NCBI RefSeq assembly: GCF_000941055.1
Contig: NZ_CP007202.1
Location: 2,960,437 to 3,024,436 of the forward strand
From: Siansivirga zeaxanthinifaciens CC-SAMT-1
Lineage (GTDB): Bacteria; Bacteroidota; Bacteroidia; Flavobacteriales; Flavobacteriaceae
DNA: 64,000 bases
Direction: 5' to 3'
Part shown: positions 8,847-18,125 of the stretch, piece by piece
Layout: every line of letters starts with the position of its first letter
How positions within the stretch are numbered: position 1 is the first letter of the stretch
Made by a program: the position numbers and the translations under genes
Notes under the pieces: generated by a model
Seen by the model: the letters and a program-made list of their open reading frames with translations, nothing else
What the model was told of the DNA's origin: nothing
Databases searched by the model: none

Positions 8847-10559
8847 CTAGTTAGCACTAGCCGCAACATTTCCGCCTTCATTATAAATTTTCAATAAATC
8901 AACGAAAGGAACATCATGAACATCCTTCTCTAGATTGTAATTAAGGTTTAATTTGGGCCAATAGGTAGATTTTACATTTTCTTTTGTCCAAGCCATTAAT
9001 TTGTCAAATAACCTGTTAGTGAGTTCAGGCATTTGTTTTGCAAGATTATTAGTTTCCGAAATATCCTTTCCTATATTAAACAGTTTTAAACGACCATGCC
9101 AATCGAAAATTAACTTATAATCCCCTTCACGAATAGCGGAGTGTGGTGTTAAACTCAGTCCATCGTAAGGATTATTATAAATTACATTAAAGGGATAATA
9201 CCAATAATGTGTGTTGCGTTTGTAACTATTTTTTTTGTTATCTACATCATTCAACAACCCAAATAAACTTCTACCATCAATGCTATTTTCTTTCTGATAA
9301 TCGAATCCAGGATTGTAACCTGCCGCTTCTATTAGCGTTGGAAAAATATCACTACAATCTACAACCTGATGGCTCCATTTTCCTTTGGCAATAGTCCCTT
9401 TCCATCTAAAAACCAGTGGAACCCTGATTCCGCCTTCGGTTAGACAAGCCTTTCCTCCTGTAAGCGGATAATTACTGGTGATTTTCCCGTTTGGAGTCAC
9501 TCTATAATCTATTCCGCCGTTATCCGACATAAAAACCACCAGGGTATTATCATCCAAACCTAATTCTTGTAATTTATCTAAAATACGACCAACAGAATTA
9601 TCTAAAGCCTTTATCATTCCTGCATAATATTCGTCTTTATGATTGTTCCAACCACTTGTTTTTTTGTTTTTAAAATAATCAACATCCTCTTTTTTAGCCT
9701 CATACGGCCCGTGTACTGCAAAATGAGACAAATACAAAAAGAAAGGTTGTTCGGTAGATTTAGATTGCTTTTCAATATACCTAATAGCATGCTGAGTCAA
9801 ATCATCGGTTAAATAATTCTTGCCTGTTTCTTCCCCACCATTGCCTACATAATTATAATCTTGTGGAGCATTTGGAAATCTTGATTTCGATCGATTGTTC
9901 CAAATTGACCGCCAATTAATGTATTTAGAAGCGCCTGCATCGAACCAAGCTGGAGCTTCATCAAACCCTTGATCGAGCGGTGTATAACCTTTTGCACCAT
10001 GCCCTCCCAAATGCCACTTACCTATAAAACAAGAATTATAATCTGTTAGAGCTTCAGGAATAGTGGTTTCATCCCATCCGTTATCGGGTGCAGCGCCTGA
10101 TGGAAGTGCCGTATTTGAACTTCCATTGAGCCAAGCCATTTCAATTTTAATGTTATCACTGTGATTAATTACATCGTGCGCATAACTACCTTCGGGAACA
10201 GGTAAATTTTGATTATAATAGGTTGCTCTTTCGGGTGTTGCAGTTGTAAAACCAAGCCTCGCGGCATACTTTCCTGTTAACAGACTTGACCGGGTGGGCG
10301 AACATAACTGATTCGCATAAGCTTGATCAAATGCAACGCCTTCTGAAACCAAACGGTCGATATTTGGAGTTTCATAATACATAAGGTTTTTACTAACTCC
10401 CAATGTATGTGCGGCATAAGCCTGTGTATCCATATATCCGAAATCGTCGGCCAATATAAATATAATATTAGGCTTAGGCTTAGGCCCATTGCTACAAAAA
10501 CAACCTGAAGATATTAAAATAATAATTAACGGTATTTTTAGTTTAAAAAAAGGTGACAT
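8847..10559 (-). CDS. S1 family sulfatase, lipoprotein, paralog of 60829..62529
   Basis: A 570-residue sulfatase. Cys86 of LCSPTRSSLLTGKYAARLGF is the predicted formylglycine; FILADDFGYMD and FMSDNGGIDYR hold the metal ligands, GKWHLGGHG and SHFAVHGPYEA supply the active-site Lys and His. The signal LIIILISSG-C has a lipobox, so the protein should be membrane anchored. A long loop after TATPERATYYNQNLPVP distinguishes this subfamily from the other sulfatases here. Most residues are identical by eye to the 566-residue protein at 60829..62529, so this is a duplicated enzyme. The gap is 39 nt to the sulfatase upstream and 100 nt to the GH106 downstream. The target sulfate position is unknown. 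Confidence 0.9.
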   Translation of the reverse strand: MSPFFKLKIPLIIILISSGCFCSNGPKPKPNIIFILADDFGYMDTQAYAAHTLGVSKNLMYYETPNIDRLVSEGVAFDQAYANQLCSPTRSSLLTGKYAARLGFTTATPERATYYNQNLPVPEGSYAHDVINHSDNIKIEMAWLNGSSNTALPSGAAPDNGWDETTIPEALTDYNSCFIGKWHLGGHGAKGYTPLDQGFDEAPAWFDAGASKYINWRSIWNNRSKSRFPNAPQDYNYVGNGGEETGKNYLTDDLTQHAIRYIEKQSKSTEQPFFLYLSHFAVHGPYEAKKEDVDYFKNKKTSGWNNHKDEYYAGMIKALDNSVGRILDKLQELGLDDNTLVVFMSDNGGIDYRVTPNGKITSNYPLTGGKACLTEGGIRVPLVFRWKGTIAKGKWSHQVVDCSDIFPTLIEAAGYNPGFDYQKENSIDGRSLFGLLNDVDNKKNSYKRNTHYWYYPFNVIYNNPYDGLSLTPHSAIREGDYKLIFDWHGRLKLFNIGKDISETNNLAKQMPELTNRLFDKLMAWTKENVKSTYWPKLNLNYNLEKDVHDVPFVDLLKIYNEGGNVAASAN

Positions 10560-10598
10560 AAAATTATTTTTTCGTTACTAGAAAAACTACTACTAAAT

Positions 10599-11990
10599 TT
10601 AATTAATATATTTTGGATTAATCATAGTAGGTAAAGGCGCATTCGTTTGTTTCCACCAATTTTTAAGAATTCCTAACAACTCTTCTCGTTTCTTAGGGTT
10701 TTCTTTTGCAACATTTATTTGTTCACCTATATCTTTAGATAGGTTATATAGTTCAACGCCATTATCTTCAAAATAGTAATGTAATTTCCAGTTTCCTTTG
10801 CGAATTACGGAACCAGGACGTGTACGAAATAAAGGGTCTCTATTTTCATTATCCTTTTGATTATAGGCTTCTAAATATATGGGAAAATGCCAGAACAAGG
10901 AGCGTTTTAAAGATTCTGTTTTTCCTTCTAAAACAGCAGATAGTGTATTACCATCTAATGTTAAACCAGTGTTCTTTATCCCTGCGAATTCTAATATTGT
11001 TGGAAAAATATCCAGATTGGTTATAGGTACATCGCTTTGAGTATTTGGTTTAATTTTATCACTAAATACAAAGAAAAAAGGTTCTCTTATTCCGCCTTCG
11101 TAATAACTTCCCTTTCCTGCTCTTAGTGGTTTTTGTTTGGTAATACCGTACACGCCTCCATTGTCTGAAGTAAACACAATTAACGTATTATCGAATAGAT
11201 TCTTTTCCTTGAGCTTTTTAACAAGTAAACCTATATTTCTATCCAGATTTTCAACCATCGTAGCATACTCAGGATTATCTTGACCGTTCGAACCTGGCTT
11301 CTTTTTGTATTTATCCAATAAACTTTTTACTGGCATAATTGGCGTGTGCACCGCATAAGGCGAATAATACAGAAAGAATGGTTGCGCAATGGTGTCTACA
11401 AACTTTATGGCGTTCTCCATTACCAAATCGGTTAAATAATCGCTATCCCCTTTTTCTAGTTTGACATTTTTATAAGGTGGATAATAACTTTGAGGAGCAC
11501 CTGCATGACTTCCTCCTATATTTACATCAAAACCATATTCTAAAGGATTATGACTCAAATGCCATTTTCCAGCATGACAGGTTGTATAACCATTACTTTT
11601 TAAAACTTTCGGAATAATATTGTGGGTTGGTGCTAAAATTGTTGTATTCGGGGTTGGAATGAGTTTACGGTCTTGTGACTTACCTCTTTCAGAAGAGTTT
11701 ACGGTATAAATACCGTGACGTGGTGTCCATAACCCAGTCATCAAACAAGCTCTACTTGGAGCACAGTTTGCTGAGGCAGCATAACCATTGGTAAATACCA
11801 TACCTTGTTGCGCCAAAGCATCAATATTAGGAGTTTCATAATATTCACTTCCCATAAAACCGACATCTTTCCACCCCATATCATCAATATTTATAATTAA
11901 GATATTGGGCTTAGTTTTATCTTTAGATTGTGCGTTTAATGAGCTTATTACTACAAAAAAAACAGCACATATAATTTGAACTTTTCTCAT
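10599..11990 (-). CDS. S1 family sulfatase, secreted
   Basis: A 463-residue enzyme with a Sec signal peptide cleaved near SSLNAQ. Cys76 in ANCAPSRACLMTG is the predicted formylglycine residue. IINIDDMGWKDVGFMG and FTSDNGGVYG carry the calcium ligands, and AGKWHLS plus YYSPYAVHTPIMP supply active-site residues. The YYEGGIREPFF block is typical of the broad arylsulfatase A-like group. It lies third of the four sulfatases downstream of promoter copy B, 24 nt after the 12015..13445 sulfatase, clearly co-transcribed. The ATG at 11990 directly precedes the signal peptide. Substrate specificity cannot be assigned from sequence alone. Confidence 0.9.
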   Translation of the reverse strand: MRKVQIICAVFFVVISSLNAQSKDKTKPNILIINIDDMGWKDVGFMGSEYYETPNIDALAQQGMVFTNGYAASANCAPSRACLMTGLWTPRHGIYTVNSSERGKSQDRKLIPTPNTTILAPTHNIIPKVLKSNGYTTCHAGKWHLSHNPLEYGFDVNIGGSHAGAPQSYYPPYKNVKLEKGDSDYLTDLVMENAIKFVDTIAQPFFLYYSPYAVHTPIMPVKSLLDKYKKKPGSNGQDNPEYATMVENLDRNIGLLVKKLKEKNLFDNTLIVFTSDNGGVYGITKQKPLRAGKGSYYEGGIREPFFFVFSDKIKPNTQSDVPITNLDIFPTILEFAGIKNTGLTLDGNTLSAVLEGKTESLKRSLFWHFPIYLEAYNQKDNENRDPLFRTRPGSVIRKGNWKLHYYFEDNGVELYNLSKDIGEQINVAKENPKKREELLGILKNWWKQTNAPLPTMINPKYIN

Positions 11991-12014
11991 TTTTATTAAT
12001 GCCTTTTAAATTGA

Positions 12015-13445
12015 TTATTCTTTACTTGAAGCCTTTTTTTCCAAAGGAAATTCAGGATGCTCAGTACGTGAATTTTTTATCCAATAAAGTAATTCTTTTG
12101 ATTTTTCTGGATATTTTTCAGCCAAATTGTTCTTCTCGCCAATATCCACACTTAAGTCGTAAAGCTCAATCGGTTTATTTTTGAATTTTACGGCTTTCCA
12201 ATTGTCTTTTCTAACAGCTTGAATTGGACCAGCACTTTCATTAAACTCCCAATATAGGTAATCATGTTTTTCTTGTTTTTTATTGTTACCTAAAAGGGTT
12301 GGCACATAAGAAATACCATCTACCTTATTACTTGGTTTTATTCCTGCCAATTCACAAGCCGTAGGTAAGAAATCCCAAAATGCTGAGATATGATCTGTTT
12401 TTGAGCTTGCTTTAATTTTATTTGGCCAATAGGCTACAAATGGCATGCGAATACCGCCTTCGTATAAATCTCGCTTATGCCCTTTAAAATCGCCATTACT
12501 ATTAAAAAACTCATTCTTTAAGTCGTCGTATTCATGACCATTATCACTGGTAAAAACAACTAAGGTGTTTTCGGCTATTCCTAATTCTTTTAGTTGTTTT
12601 ATTAAGTCACCAATATGCCTGTCCATAGTAGACACCATAGCTGCATAAGTGGTATGTCCATCTTCGTCGTGACGGTAATGTCCAGGAACCATCTTGCGCT
12701 TTGGCCAACCTAAATTAGTATATTGTTCCTTTTCTTTTTCAAGAATAGTTAATTCAAAATGCGGAATAGTATAGGCCAAATAAAGGAAAAAAGGTTTTTT
12801 ATAATTTTTATTAATAAAGTTTGTTGCTTTTTCAGTCATTAAGTACTGGATATGCTGTCCTTTTTTGTTTTGAGGATCATTACCTTCCAGTTTGAACACT
12901 TTATCATTTTCAAATATTCTTTCTGGGTAATAATGATGCGCTGGTGAGTGCTGATTAAACCCGTAGAAATAATCAAATCCTTGTTTATTGGGTAAACCCT
13001 CGTTTAAATTTTCAGCCAAACCCCACTTACCAATAATTCCTGTGGTATAACCTGCCCGTTTTAGTTCTTCAGCTACGGTTACATCTTTAGATTCCAAATC
13101 CACAGGCTTACCACTTGCTGTCCATTTAGGATTACCACGTACCGTACAATGCCCCGTGTGTTTTCCTGTCATTAACACAGCGCGTGATGGTCCGCATACT
13201 GGTGAACCACTGTAGTGATTGGTAAAAACCATTCCATTGGCTGCCAATTGGTCTATATTTGGCGTTTTAATTTTAGTCTGACCATTAAAGCCCACATCTC
13301 CATACCCCAAATCGTCTGCAAGAATAAAAATGATGTTGGGTTTTGAATCTACAATGATCTCTTTATCTAATTGTTTGCTTTTACATCCTACTAAAAAAAC
13401 AAAGATAACTAGAAAAAAAAATGGCCTATATAATCGTATATTCAT
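12015..13445 (-). CDS. S1 family sulfatase, lipoprotein (arylsulfatase A-like)
   Basis: A 476-residue enzyme starting with a lipoprotein signal, FFFLVIFVFLVG-C (Cys21). Cys84 in VCGPSRAVLMTGKHTGHCTV is the formylglycine candidate. ILADDLGYGDVGFNG and FTSDNGHEYD give the metal site, with IIGKWGLAEN and LAYTIPHFEL as the further blocks. GKWG in place of the usual GKWH is noteworthy: the His after Lys-Trp is replaced by Gly, which is common in some arylsulfatase subfamilies and need not mean inactivity. LYEGGIRMPFVAYWP and the C-terminal ELYDLSVDIGEKNNLAEKYP complete the domain. It begins 3 nt after the GH88 gene, so translation is probably coupled. Confidence 0.9.
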   Translation of the reverse strand: MNIRLYRPFFFLVIFVFLVGCKSKQLDKEIIVDSKPNIIFILADDLGYGDVGFNGQTKIKTPNIDQLAANGMVFTNHYSGSPVCGPSRAVLMTGKHTGHCTVRGNPKWTASGKPVDLESKDVTVAEELKRAGYTTGIIGKWGLAENLNEGLPNKQGFDYFYGFNQHSPAHHYYPERIFENDKVFKLEGNDPQNKKGQHIQYLMTEKATNFINKNYKKPFFLYLAYTIPHFELTILEKEKEQYTNLGWPKRKMVPGHYRHDEDGHTTYAAMVSTMDRHIGDLIKQLKELGIAENTLVVFTSDNGHEYDDLKNEFFNSNGDFKGHKRDLYEGGIRMPFVAYWPNKIKASSKTDHISAFWDFLPTACELAGIKPSNKVDGISYVPTLLGNNKKQEKHDYLYWEFNESAGPIQAVRKDNWKAVKFKNKPIELYDLSVDIGEKNNLAEKYPEKSKELLYWIKNSRTEHPEFPLEKKASSKE

Positions 13446-13448
13446 CGT

Positions 13449-14609
13449 TTATTTATTTAATTTTTTCAATCGTAATAGTGCCTCTAAGTAATAATAATCG
13501 GCATAATTAATAGGCACATCAATTTCACCATTCTTAGGAAAATTACCTACACTATGCATTAACAAAAACCCTTTATTTTCTCCATATTTTGAAAAATATT
13601 TATCAGAACTCAAAGAAGTAAGAATTTTTGTGGCAAGATTTTTATACTGGGGATTATTTATATATTGATACAATTCGATAAAAGCTGAAGCATATAGCGC
13701 TCCTGCAGACGCATCTTTATACATGATTTTTGGGTCTTTTACATCAAAATCCCAAACAGGCACATAATCATCCGATAAATTAGCCGTAACTAATTTGGCC
13801 ACATTTTTGGCTTGTTCTAAATACTTTGGGTCTTTTGTATAACGGTAACACATGGTGTAACCGTATAAAGCCCAACCTTGTCCTCTCGCCCATCGGCTGT
13901 CATCTGCAATTCCTTGATGGGTTAGTTTTTTAAAAACAGTTCCGTCTTTTGGATTGTAATCTACCACGTGCCATGTACTATAATCTTTTCTGAAATGATT
14001 TTTTAAAGTAACATCTGCATGACTTATAGCTACGTTTCGATATTTTTCGTCGCCTGTTAAAATTGAGGCTTCAAATAACATTTCAAGATTGAGCATGTTA
14101 TCAATAATAACTGGAAAAGTCCATTTATCTTTTCCAAAATCCCAACTTTTAATACAGCCCACTTTGGGTTCGAATCTTGAAATTAAAGCATTAGAAGCAT
14201 CAATCACTACTTGCTTATATTTTTCATCCTTTGTTAGTTTATAACCTTCACCAAAGGAGCAATAAAACATAAAACCTAGATCGTGCGTGGTATTTACGTC
14301 TTTTGCCTCAATAAATTGGTTTTGAAAATAGTCGGCTGCTTTTTTCCATTTCTCATCTTTAGTGCTTTCATATAATTTCCAGCATACACCCGGAAAAAAT
14401 CCTTCGGTCCAATCCATATTGTGTTTCACCCAATCAATATTGCCATGCTCATCAAGGCTTCGAGGTATTTTATTGACCATATATGCTGAATCCAGCAGTA
14501 CTGAATATTGTTTATCCGATTTTTTAATGTTGGTTTCAATAGCCAGTTGTTGACTTTTGCAACTTGTAATACTTATTAAAACAATAAACGAGAAAACTAT
14601 TTTTTTCAT
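13449..14609 (-). CDS. GH88 unsaturated glucuronyl hydrolase, lipoprotein
   Basis: A 386-residue alpha/alpha-barrel enzyme with lipoprotein signal LISITS-C. The GH88 catalytic aspartates are visible as Asp110 in THDLGFMFYCSFG and Asp170 in VIIDNMLNLEML. The 60-residue spacing is close to the 61 I recall for the Bacillus GL1 enzyme (Asp88/Asp149). QGIADDSRWARGQGWALYGY is the family's hallmark block. GH88 enzymes hydrate the 4,5-unsaturated uronate that polysaccharide lyases leave at the non-reducing end, so this gene pairs with the PL25 lyase at 30679..32046. It sits between an S1_7 sulfatase 91 nt upstream and a sulfatase 3 nt downstream, suggesting desulfation and uronate removal act on the same oligosaccharides. 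Confidence 0.9.
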   Translation of the reverse strand: MKKIVFSFIVLISITSCKSQQLAIETNIKKSDKQYSVLLDSAYMVNKIPRSLDEHGNIDWVKHNMDWTEGFFPGVCWKLYESTKDEKWKKAADYFQNQFIEAKDVNTTHDLGFMFYCSFGEGYKLTKDEKYKQVVIDASNALISRFEPKVGCIKSWDFGKDKWTFPVIIDNMLNLEMLFEASILTGDEKYRNVAISHADVTLKNHFRKDYSTWHVVDYNPKDGTVFKKLTHQGIADDSRWARGQGWALYGYTMCYRYTKDPKYLEQAKNVAKLVTANLSDDYVPVWDFDVKDPKIMYKDASAGALYASAFIELYQYINNPQYKNLATKILTSLSSDKYFSKYGENKGFLLMHSVGNFPKNGEIDVPINYADYYYLEALLRLKKLNK

Positions 14610-14700
14610 TGTATTATTGATATAACGTTTAAATTTTTATTGAGCAGTATCTGTTCTTGATTTCAATTTTGGGATTCAATTTTATGAATAACATCTGCCA

Positions 14701-16095
14701 TTACTTCTTTTTTAGAAAATCCTTTCCCCATTTTGCTCTTAATTCTGCCGCTAATTCCTTTACCGTGTTTTTATAGGCTGGTTTTTCAGCTAAATTATCC
14801 AGTTCTAATGGGTCGGTTTTATGATCAAAAAGCATTCGAGCATAAGCAATACCATCATCCTTAACCCATTCGGTATAAAACAAATCGCCTTTAATTAGTG
14901 TTACGGCATCCCCAAATTTAGATACTGCCCAGTCTTTTTGTTGAGACTGTCCGTTTATTACTGGCACAAAACTTTGTCCTTCAACAGTTGCTGGAATATT
15001 CAACCCAACTAATTCTGCTAAACTTGGGTAAATATCTATGTATTCGGTTATAGCCTCCGTATGTTGCCCGCTGGTTTTACCTGGAACTTTAATAATTAAT
15101 GGTGTTCTCAAAGCTGTTTCAAACGTAACGTGTTTACACCATAATTTGTGGTCGCCTAAATTCCAGCCATGGTCTCCCCATAAAATAACGATGGTATCAT
15201 CCTCTAGTTCTAAACGCTTCAACTCATCCAGAACCAAACCTATTTGCGCATCAACATAACTAACGCAAGCATAATAACCATGAATCAATTCTTTTGCCAA
15301 ATCTTCTGGTAAATCGCCATTTTTAGGAACATTATGATATTTACGCAATTCTCCAAATTTATGAAAGGCCTCTTTTGGCGTAGATTTTGGTTGCATATAG
15401 CTTTTAGGAAGTTCAATTTTACTTCTATCATACAAATCCCAATATTTTTTTGGAGCATTAAATGGCAAATGTGGTTTCATAAAACCAAGTGCCAAAAAAA
15501 ATGGTTGGTTTCCATTTTTAAGTTTTTGCAAGTCTTCTATTCCTTTTTCGGCTATTTTACCATCAAAATAAGCGTCATCTCCAACATCTGCCATTTCAGT
15601 AGGTACGCCGTAACCAGCTTCCATGCTTTGTTTTACATGTTCTGGTAATTGATAATCTCTAACACTTCCTTTAGGAAACCATTTAGAATCCCATGCAGCC
15701 ATGTCGTCCTTACCACTATGATAAATTTTACCGTTTGAAATGGTGGTATATCCATTTTGTTTTAATAGTAAAGGTAACGATACCGCATCTGGAGCATCTA
15801 TGTCTTTCTCTGTTCTAGCATCTAAAAAGCGATAACGTGTTGGCCTCGAACCTGTAAGCAAACTTGCTCTAGAAGCACCACAAACAGGAACGTTACAGTA
15901 GGCTCTATTAAAAACCAAACTTTCGCCAGCAAGTTTATCTAAATTGGGAGATTGGATATGATTGGCGCCGTAAAAATTCATTTCAGGCCTTAAATCATCA
16001 ACAGCTATAAAAAGGATGTTAGGCCTCTTCTTACTAGGCTGAGCAAAAGCAAACAAACCAATTGATAAAACTGCTATTAATAATAAATTCTTCAT
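14701..16095 (-). CDS. S1_7-type sulfatase (iduronate-2-sulfatase-like), paralog of 3666..5072
   Basis: A 464-residue secreted sulfatase with signal peptide [19 protein letters not shown]. Cys72 in [20 protein letters not shown] is the formylglycine candidate, and [17 protein letters not shown] matches its paralog exactly. Differences cluster in a loop around [20 protein letters not shown] and in [14 protein letters not shown], where the paralog has other residues, which could alter substrate choice. It is the first gene downstream of promoter module copy B and leads a run of six genes (sulfatase, GH88, three sulfatases, GH106). That both paralogs sit first behind the same promoter module suggests the module was duplicated with the gene. 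Confidence 0.9.
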   Translation of the reverse strand: MKNLLLIAVLSIGLFAFAQPSKKRPNILFIAVDDLRPEMNFYGANHIQSPNLDKLAGESLVFNRAYCNVPVCGASRASLLTGSRPTRYRFLDARTEKDIDAPDAVSLPLLLKQNGYTTISNGKIYHSGKDDMAAWDSKWFPKGSVRDYQLPEHVKQSMEAGYGVPTEMADVGDDAYFDGKIAEKGIEDLQKLKNGNQPFFLALGFMKPHLPFNAPKKYWDLYDRSKIELPKSYMQPKSTPKEAFHKFGELRKYHNVPKNGDLPEDLAKELIHGYYACVSYVDAQIGLVLDELKRLELEDDTIVILWGDHGWNLGDHKLWCKHVTFETALRTPLIIKVPGKTSGQHTEAITEYIDIYPSLAELVGLNIPATVEGQSFVPVINGQSQQKDWAVSKFGDAVTLIKGDLFYTEWVKDDGIAYARMLFDHKTDPLELDNLAEKPAYKNTVKELAAELRAKWGKDFLKKK

Positions 16096-16175
16096 ATATA
16101 ATGTTTTATTTTAAAAACTTAACTCAGATTAAATTAACTTACGGAAGAGTCACACCCTATACTTAAAACAAGAAT

Positions 16176-16216
16176 CAAATTTATTTTAAGTTTATAAAAC
16201 TTCTATCCCGTACTGT
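16176..16216 (-). promoter_or_regulatory. PUL promoter module copy B (ACAGTACGGGA, 22 nt, TAAATTTG)
   Basis: On the minus strand ACAGTACGGGA (16216-16206) precedes TAAATTTG (16183-16176) by exactly 22 nt, as in copies A and C; it differs from A by one base in the upstream element. Sequence between the -7 box and about 10 nt on either side is also similar to copy A (TTAAAATAAATTTGA). It drives the 14701..16095 sulfatase and likely the genes to 5222. The leader here lacks the stem-loop found after copy A. Confidence 0.65.
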
Positions 16217-16275
16217 TAGGTATACATATAAAATCAATTTATACTTAAATTGAATTCTTTTCAATAATACTACGA

Positions 16276-18099
16276 TTACTTCTGAATTTGCTGATAAAAC
16301 TTTTGGAGTGTATAAAACGCTTTTTTTCGATTGCCTGTTTCCGAGATTAATCCTTTTCTATTGTATCCGTTTTGATATGGAATCAATGTACGGCGAGGAG
16401 AACGAAAATCAGTTAATATCCAAGGGGTAATACCTGCCAAATTAGGAATTTTTGCCAGAGTAGGTAGTGTTTCTTGGTACAAAAGTTCCTGATGTTCTTC
16501 ACTCCAAACAGTTAAATTGTCGGCATGAAATCCTTGTAATGCACCTGCGCCAAATTCGGAAATGATGACCGGCTTATTGATATCAATTTCCCATCTGATA
16601 TTTTTTATATTATCAATGTCGCCGCCATACCAACCGTAATATTGGTTAAAACTCAATACATCCACAACATGGGCAAATTTATCCTCAACAATCATGATGT
16701 TGCTATTCTCCTTTTTCCCGTGGTCTTCAAGCGCTGCACTTATTAAACGTGTGTTATCCATTTCACGGGTTGTTTTAGCGAGCTTGGTTAAAAAAGACAG
16801 GCGCTCTTCAGACTGCGGTGTTTCATTTGCCATGGACCAAATGATGACTGAGGCGCGGTTTTTGTCTCTGCTAATTACTTCTTTCAATTGTTGTTCTGCT
16901 TTCGAATAGGTCTCTAGATTTTCCCATTGTATGGTCCAATACACTGGGTTTTCTTCCCATACCAAGATTCCCATTTTATCAGCCAAACGCACCATATTCT
17001 CATTGTGTGGGTAATGTGCTAAGCGAACATAATTACAACCCAGTTCTTTTGCCCAACCTAAAAGTATCGTTGCATCTTCCATAGAATAGGCTCGACCACC
17101 ACGCATCACATTTTCCTCATGAATACTGATTCCTTTTAAGAATATTTTTTTTCCATTCAAAAGAATGTCACCACCTGATGTTTTAATTTGACGAAAACCA
17201 ATAGCATCAATTACTTGGTCACTAATGGAAGAAAAAATAACCTCATAGAGTTTTGGATTTAAATCACTCCAATAATCTATTTTTTTAACTGGTATTTGAA
17301 ATTTCACAAAACCATTGGCATCGGCAGTAAATTCTTTGGTCAATTTTAATTCGGGAATGCTGACATTTACCTTTGAAAAAGCTTTTGCATCGCCATTTAA
17401 ACGGATAAAGCCATTTAGTAACTTATTATTTTCCTTATCCAATTGCAGACTATAGTCTTCTATAAATGTGCTACTTACTTCTAAAACGGTAACATCTCTT
17501 GTAATTCCACCATAATTCCACCAATCGGTATTTAGGGTTGGGACTTCATCGGCAGCTCTTTTGTTATCGACTTTTACAATTACAAAATTGTTTTTATCTT
17601 TAAGCAAATGCGTCATTTCGAAATTAAAAGGTGTAAATCCGCCTTTATGCGTTCCTAATTTTTTCCCATTCAGATAGACATCGGCGCGGTAATTAACGGC
17701 ACCAAAATGCAAAAAGTACCGTTTTGCTCTATCATAATTCTCGACATCAAAGGATTTTTTATACCAAATAGTACCTTCGTAGTATAACAAATTCTCTTTT
17801 TGCGAATTCCAATCACCTGGCACCAATAAAGTTGGAGCCGAATCAAAATTATATTCTACGCGGTCTCGTTTACTCTTAGGTTTTTGATTTAGGAAAAAAG
17901 CCGATGCCCCAGGATTTTCGGTATTATCATGTGGTTCCATGCGATAATTGTAGTAACCCGTTTCATACATGTCAATAATATAATTCCAGTGTCCGTTAAG
18001 CGAAAAACTTTTACGCGACTGTGGGTTTTGAATCAGGGGTTCATTGGCATAACTTAATGCTGATAATGACAATAAAATCCCAATTATGATTTGTTTCAT
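16276..18099 (-). CDS. GH2 beta-glucuronidase-like enzyme
   Basis: A secreted GH2 enzyme of about 607 residues, using the ATG at 18099, which places the signal peptide MKQIIIGILLSLSALSYA at the N-terminus. An alternative ATG at 18126 overlaps the upstream stop by one base. The order is sugar-binding domain (VYLNGKKLGTHKGGFTPF), Ig-like domain, then TIM barrel with acid/base Glu426 in IIWSMANETP and nucleophile Glu515 in VIISEFGAGA. Asn580-Arg-Lys582-Gly matches the N-x-K motif that contacts the uronate carboxylate in beta-glucuronidases (Asn566/Lys568 in E. coli UidA, from memory), at a similar distance from the nucleophile. This predicts glucuronic acid release, fitting ulvan. It is the last gene of the operon beginning at 27126. 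Confidence 0.88.
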   Translation of the reverse strand: MKQIIIGILLSLSALSYANEPLIQNPQSRKSFSLNGHWNYIIDMYETGYYNYRMEPHDNTENPGASAFFLNQKPKSKRDRVEYNFDSAPTLLVPGDWNSQKENLLYYEGTIWYKKSFDVENYDRAKRYFLHFGAVNYRADVYLNGKKLGTHKGGFTPFNFEMTHLLKDKNNFVIVKVDNKRAADEVPTLNTDWWNYGGITRDVTVLEVSSTFIEDYSLQLDKENNKLLNGFIRLNGDAKAFSKVNVSIPELKLTKEFTADANGFVKFQIPVKKIDYWSDLNPKLYEVIFSSISDQVIDAIGFRQIKTSGGDILLNGKKIFLKGISIHEENVMRGGRAYSMEDATILLGWAKELGCNYVRLAHYPHNENMVRLADKMGILVWEENPVYWTIQWENLETYSKAEQQLKEVISRDKNRASVIIWSMANETPQSEERLSFLTKLAKTTREMDNTRLISAALEDHGKKENSNIMIVEDKFAHVVDVLSFNQYYGWYGGDIDNIKNIRWEIDINKPVIISEFGAGALQGFHADNLTVWSEEHQELLYQETLPTLAKIPNLAGITPWILTDFRSPRRTLIPYQNGYNRKGLISETGNRKKAFYTLQKFYQQIQK

Positions 18100-18125
18100 T
18101 TTTATATTTACTTTATTTAAATTCA

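Noticed and set aside
13070..13445. GKWG in the 12015 sulfatase as a sign of inactivation
   Set aside because: The signature Cys, metal ligands and remaining blocks are intact, and loss of that His occurs in functional arylsulfatase subfamilies.
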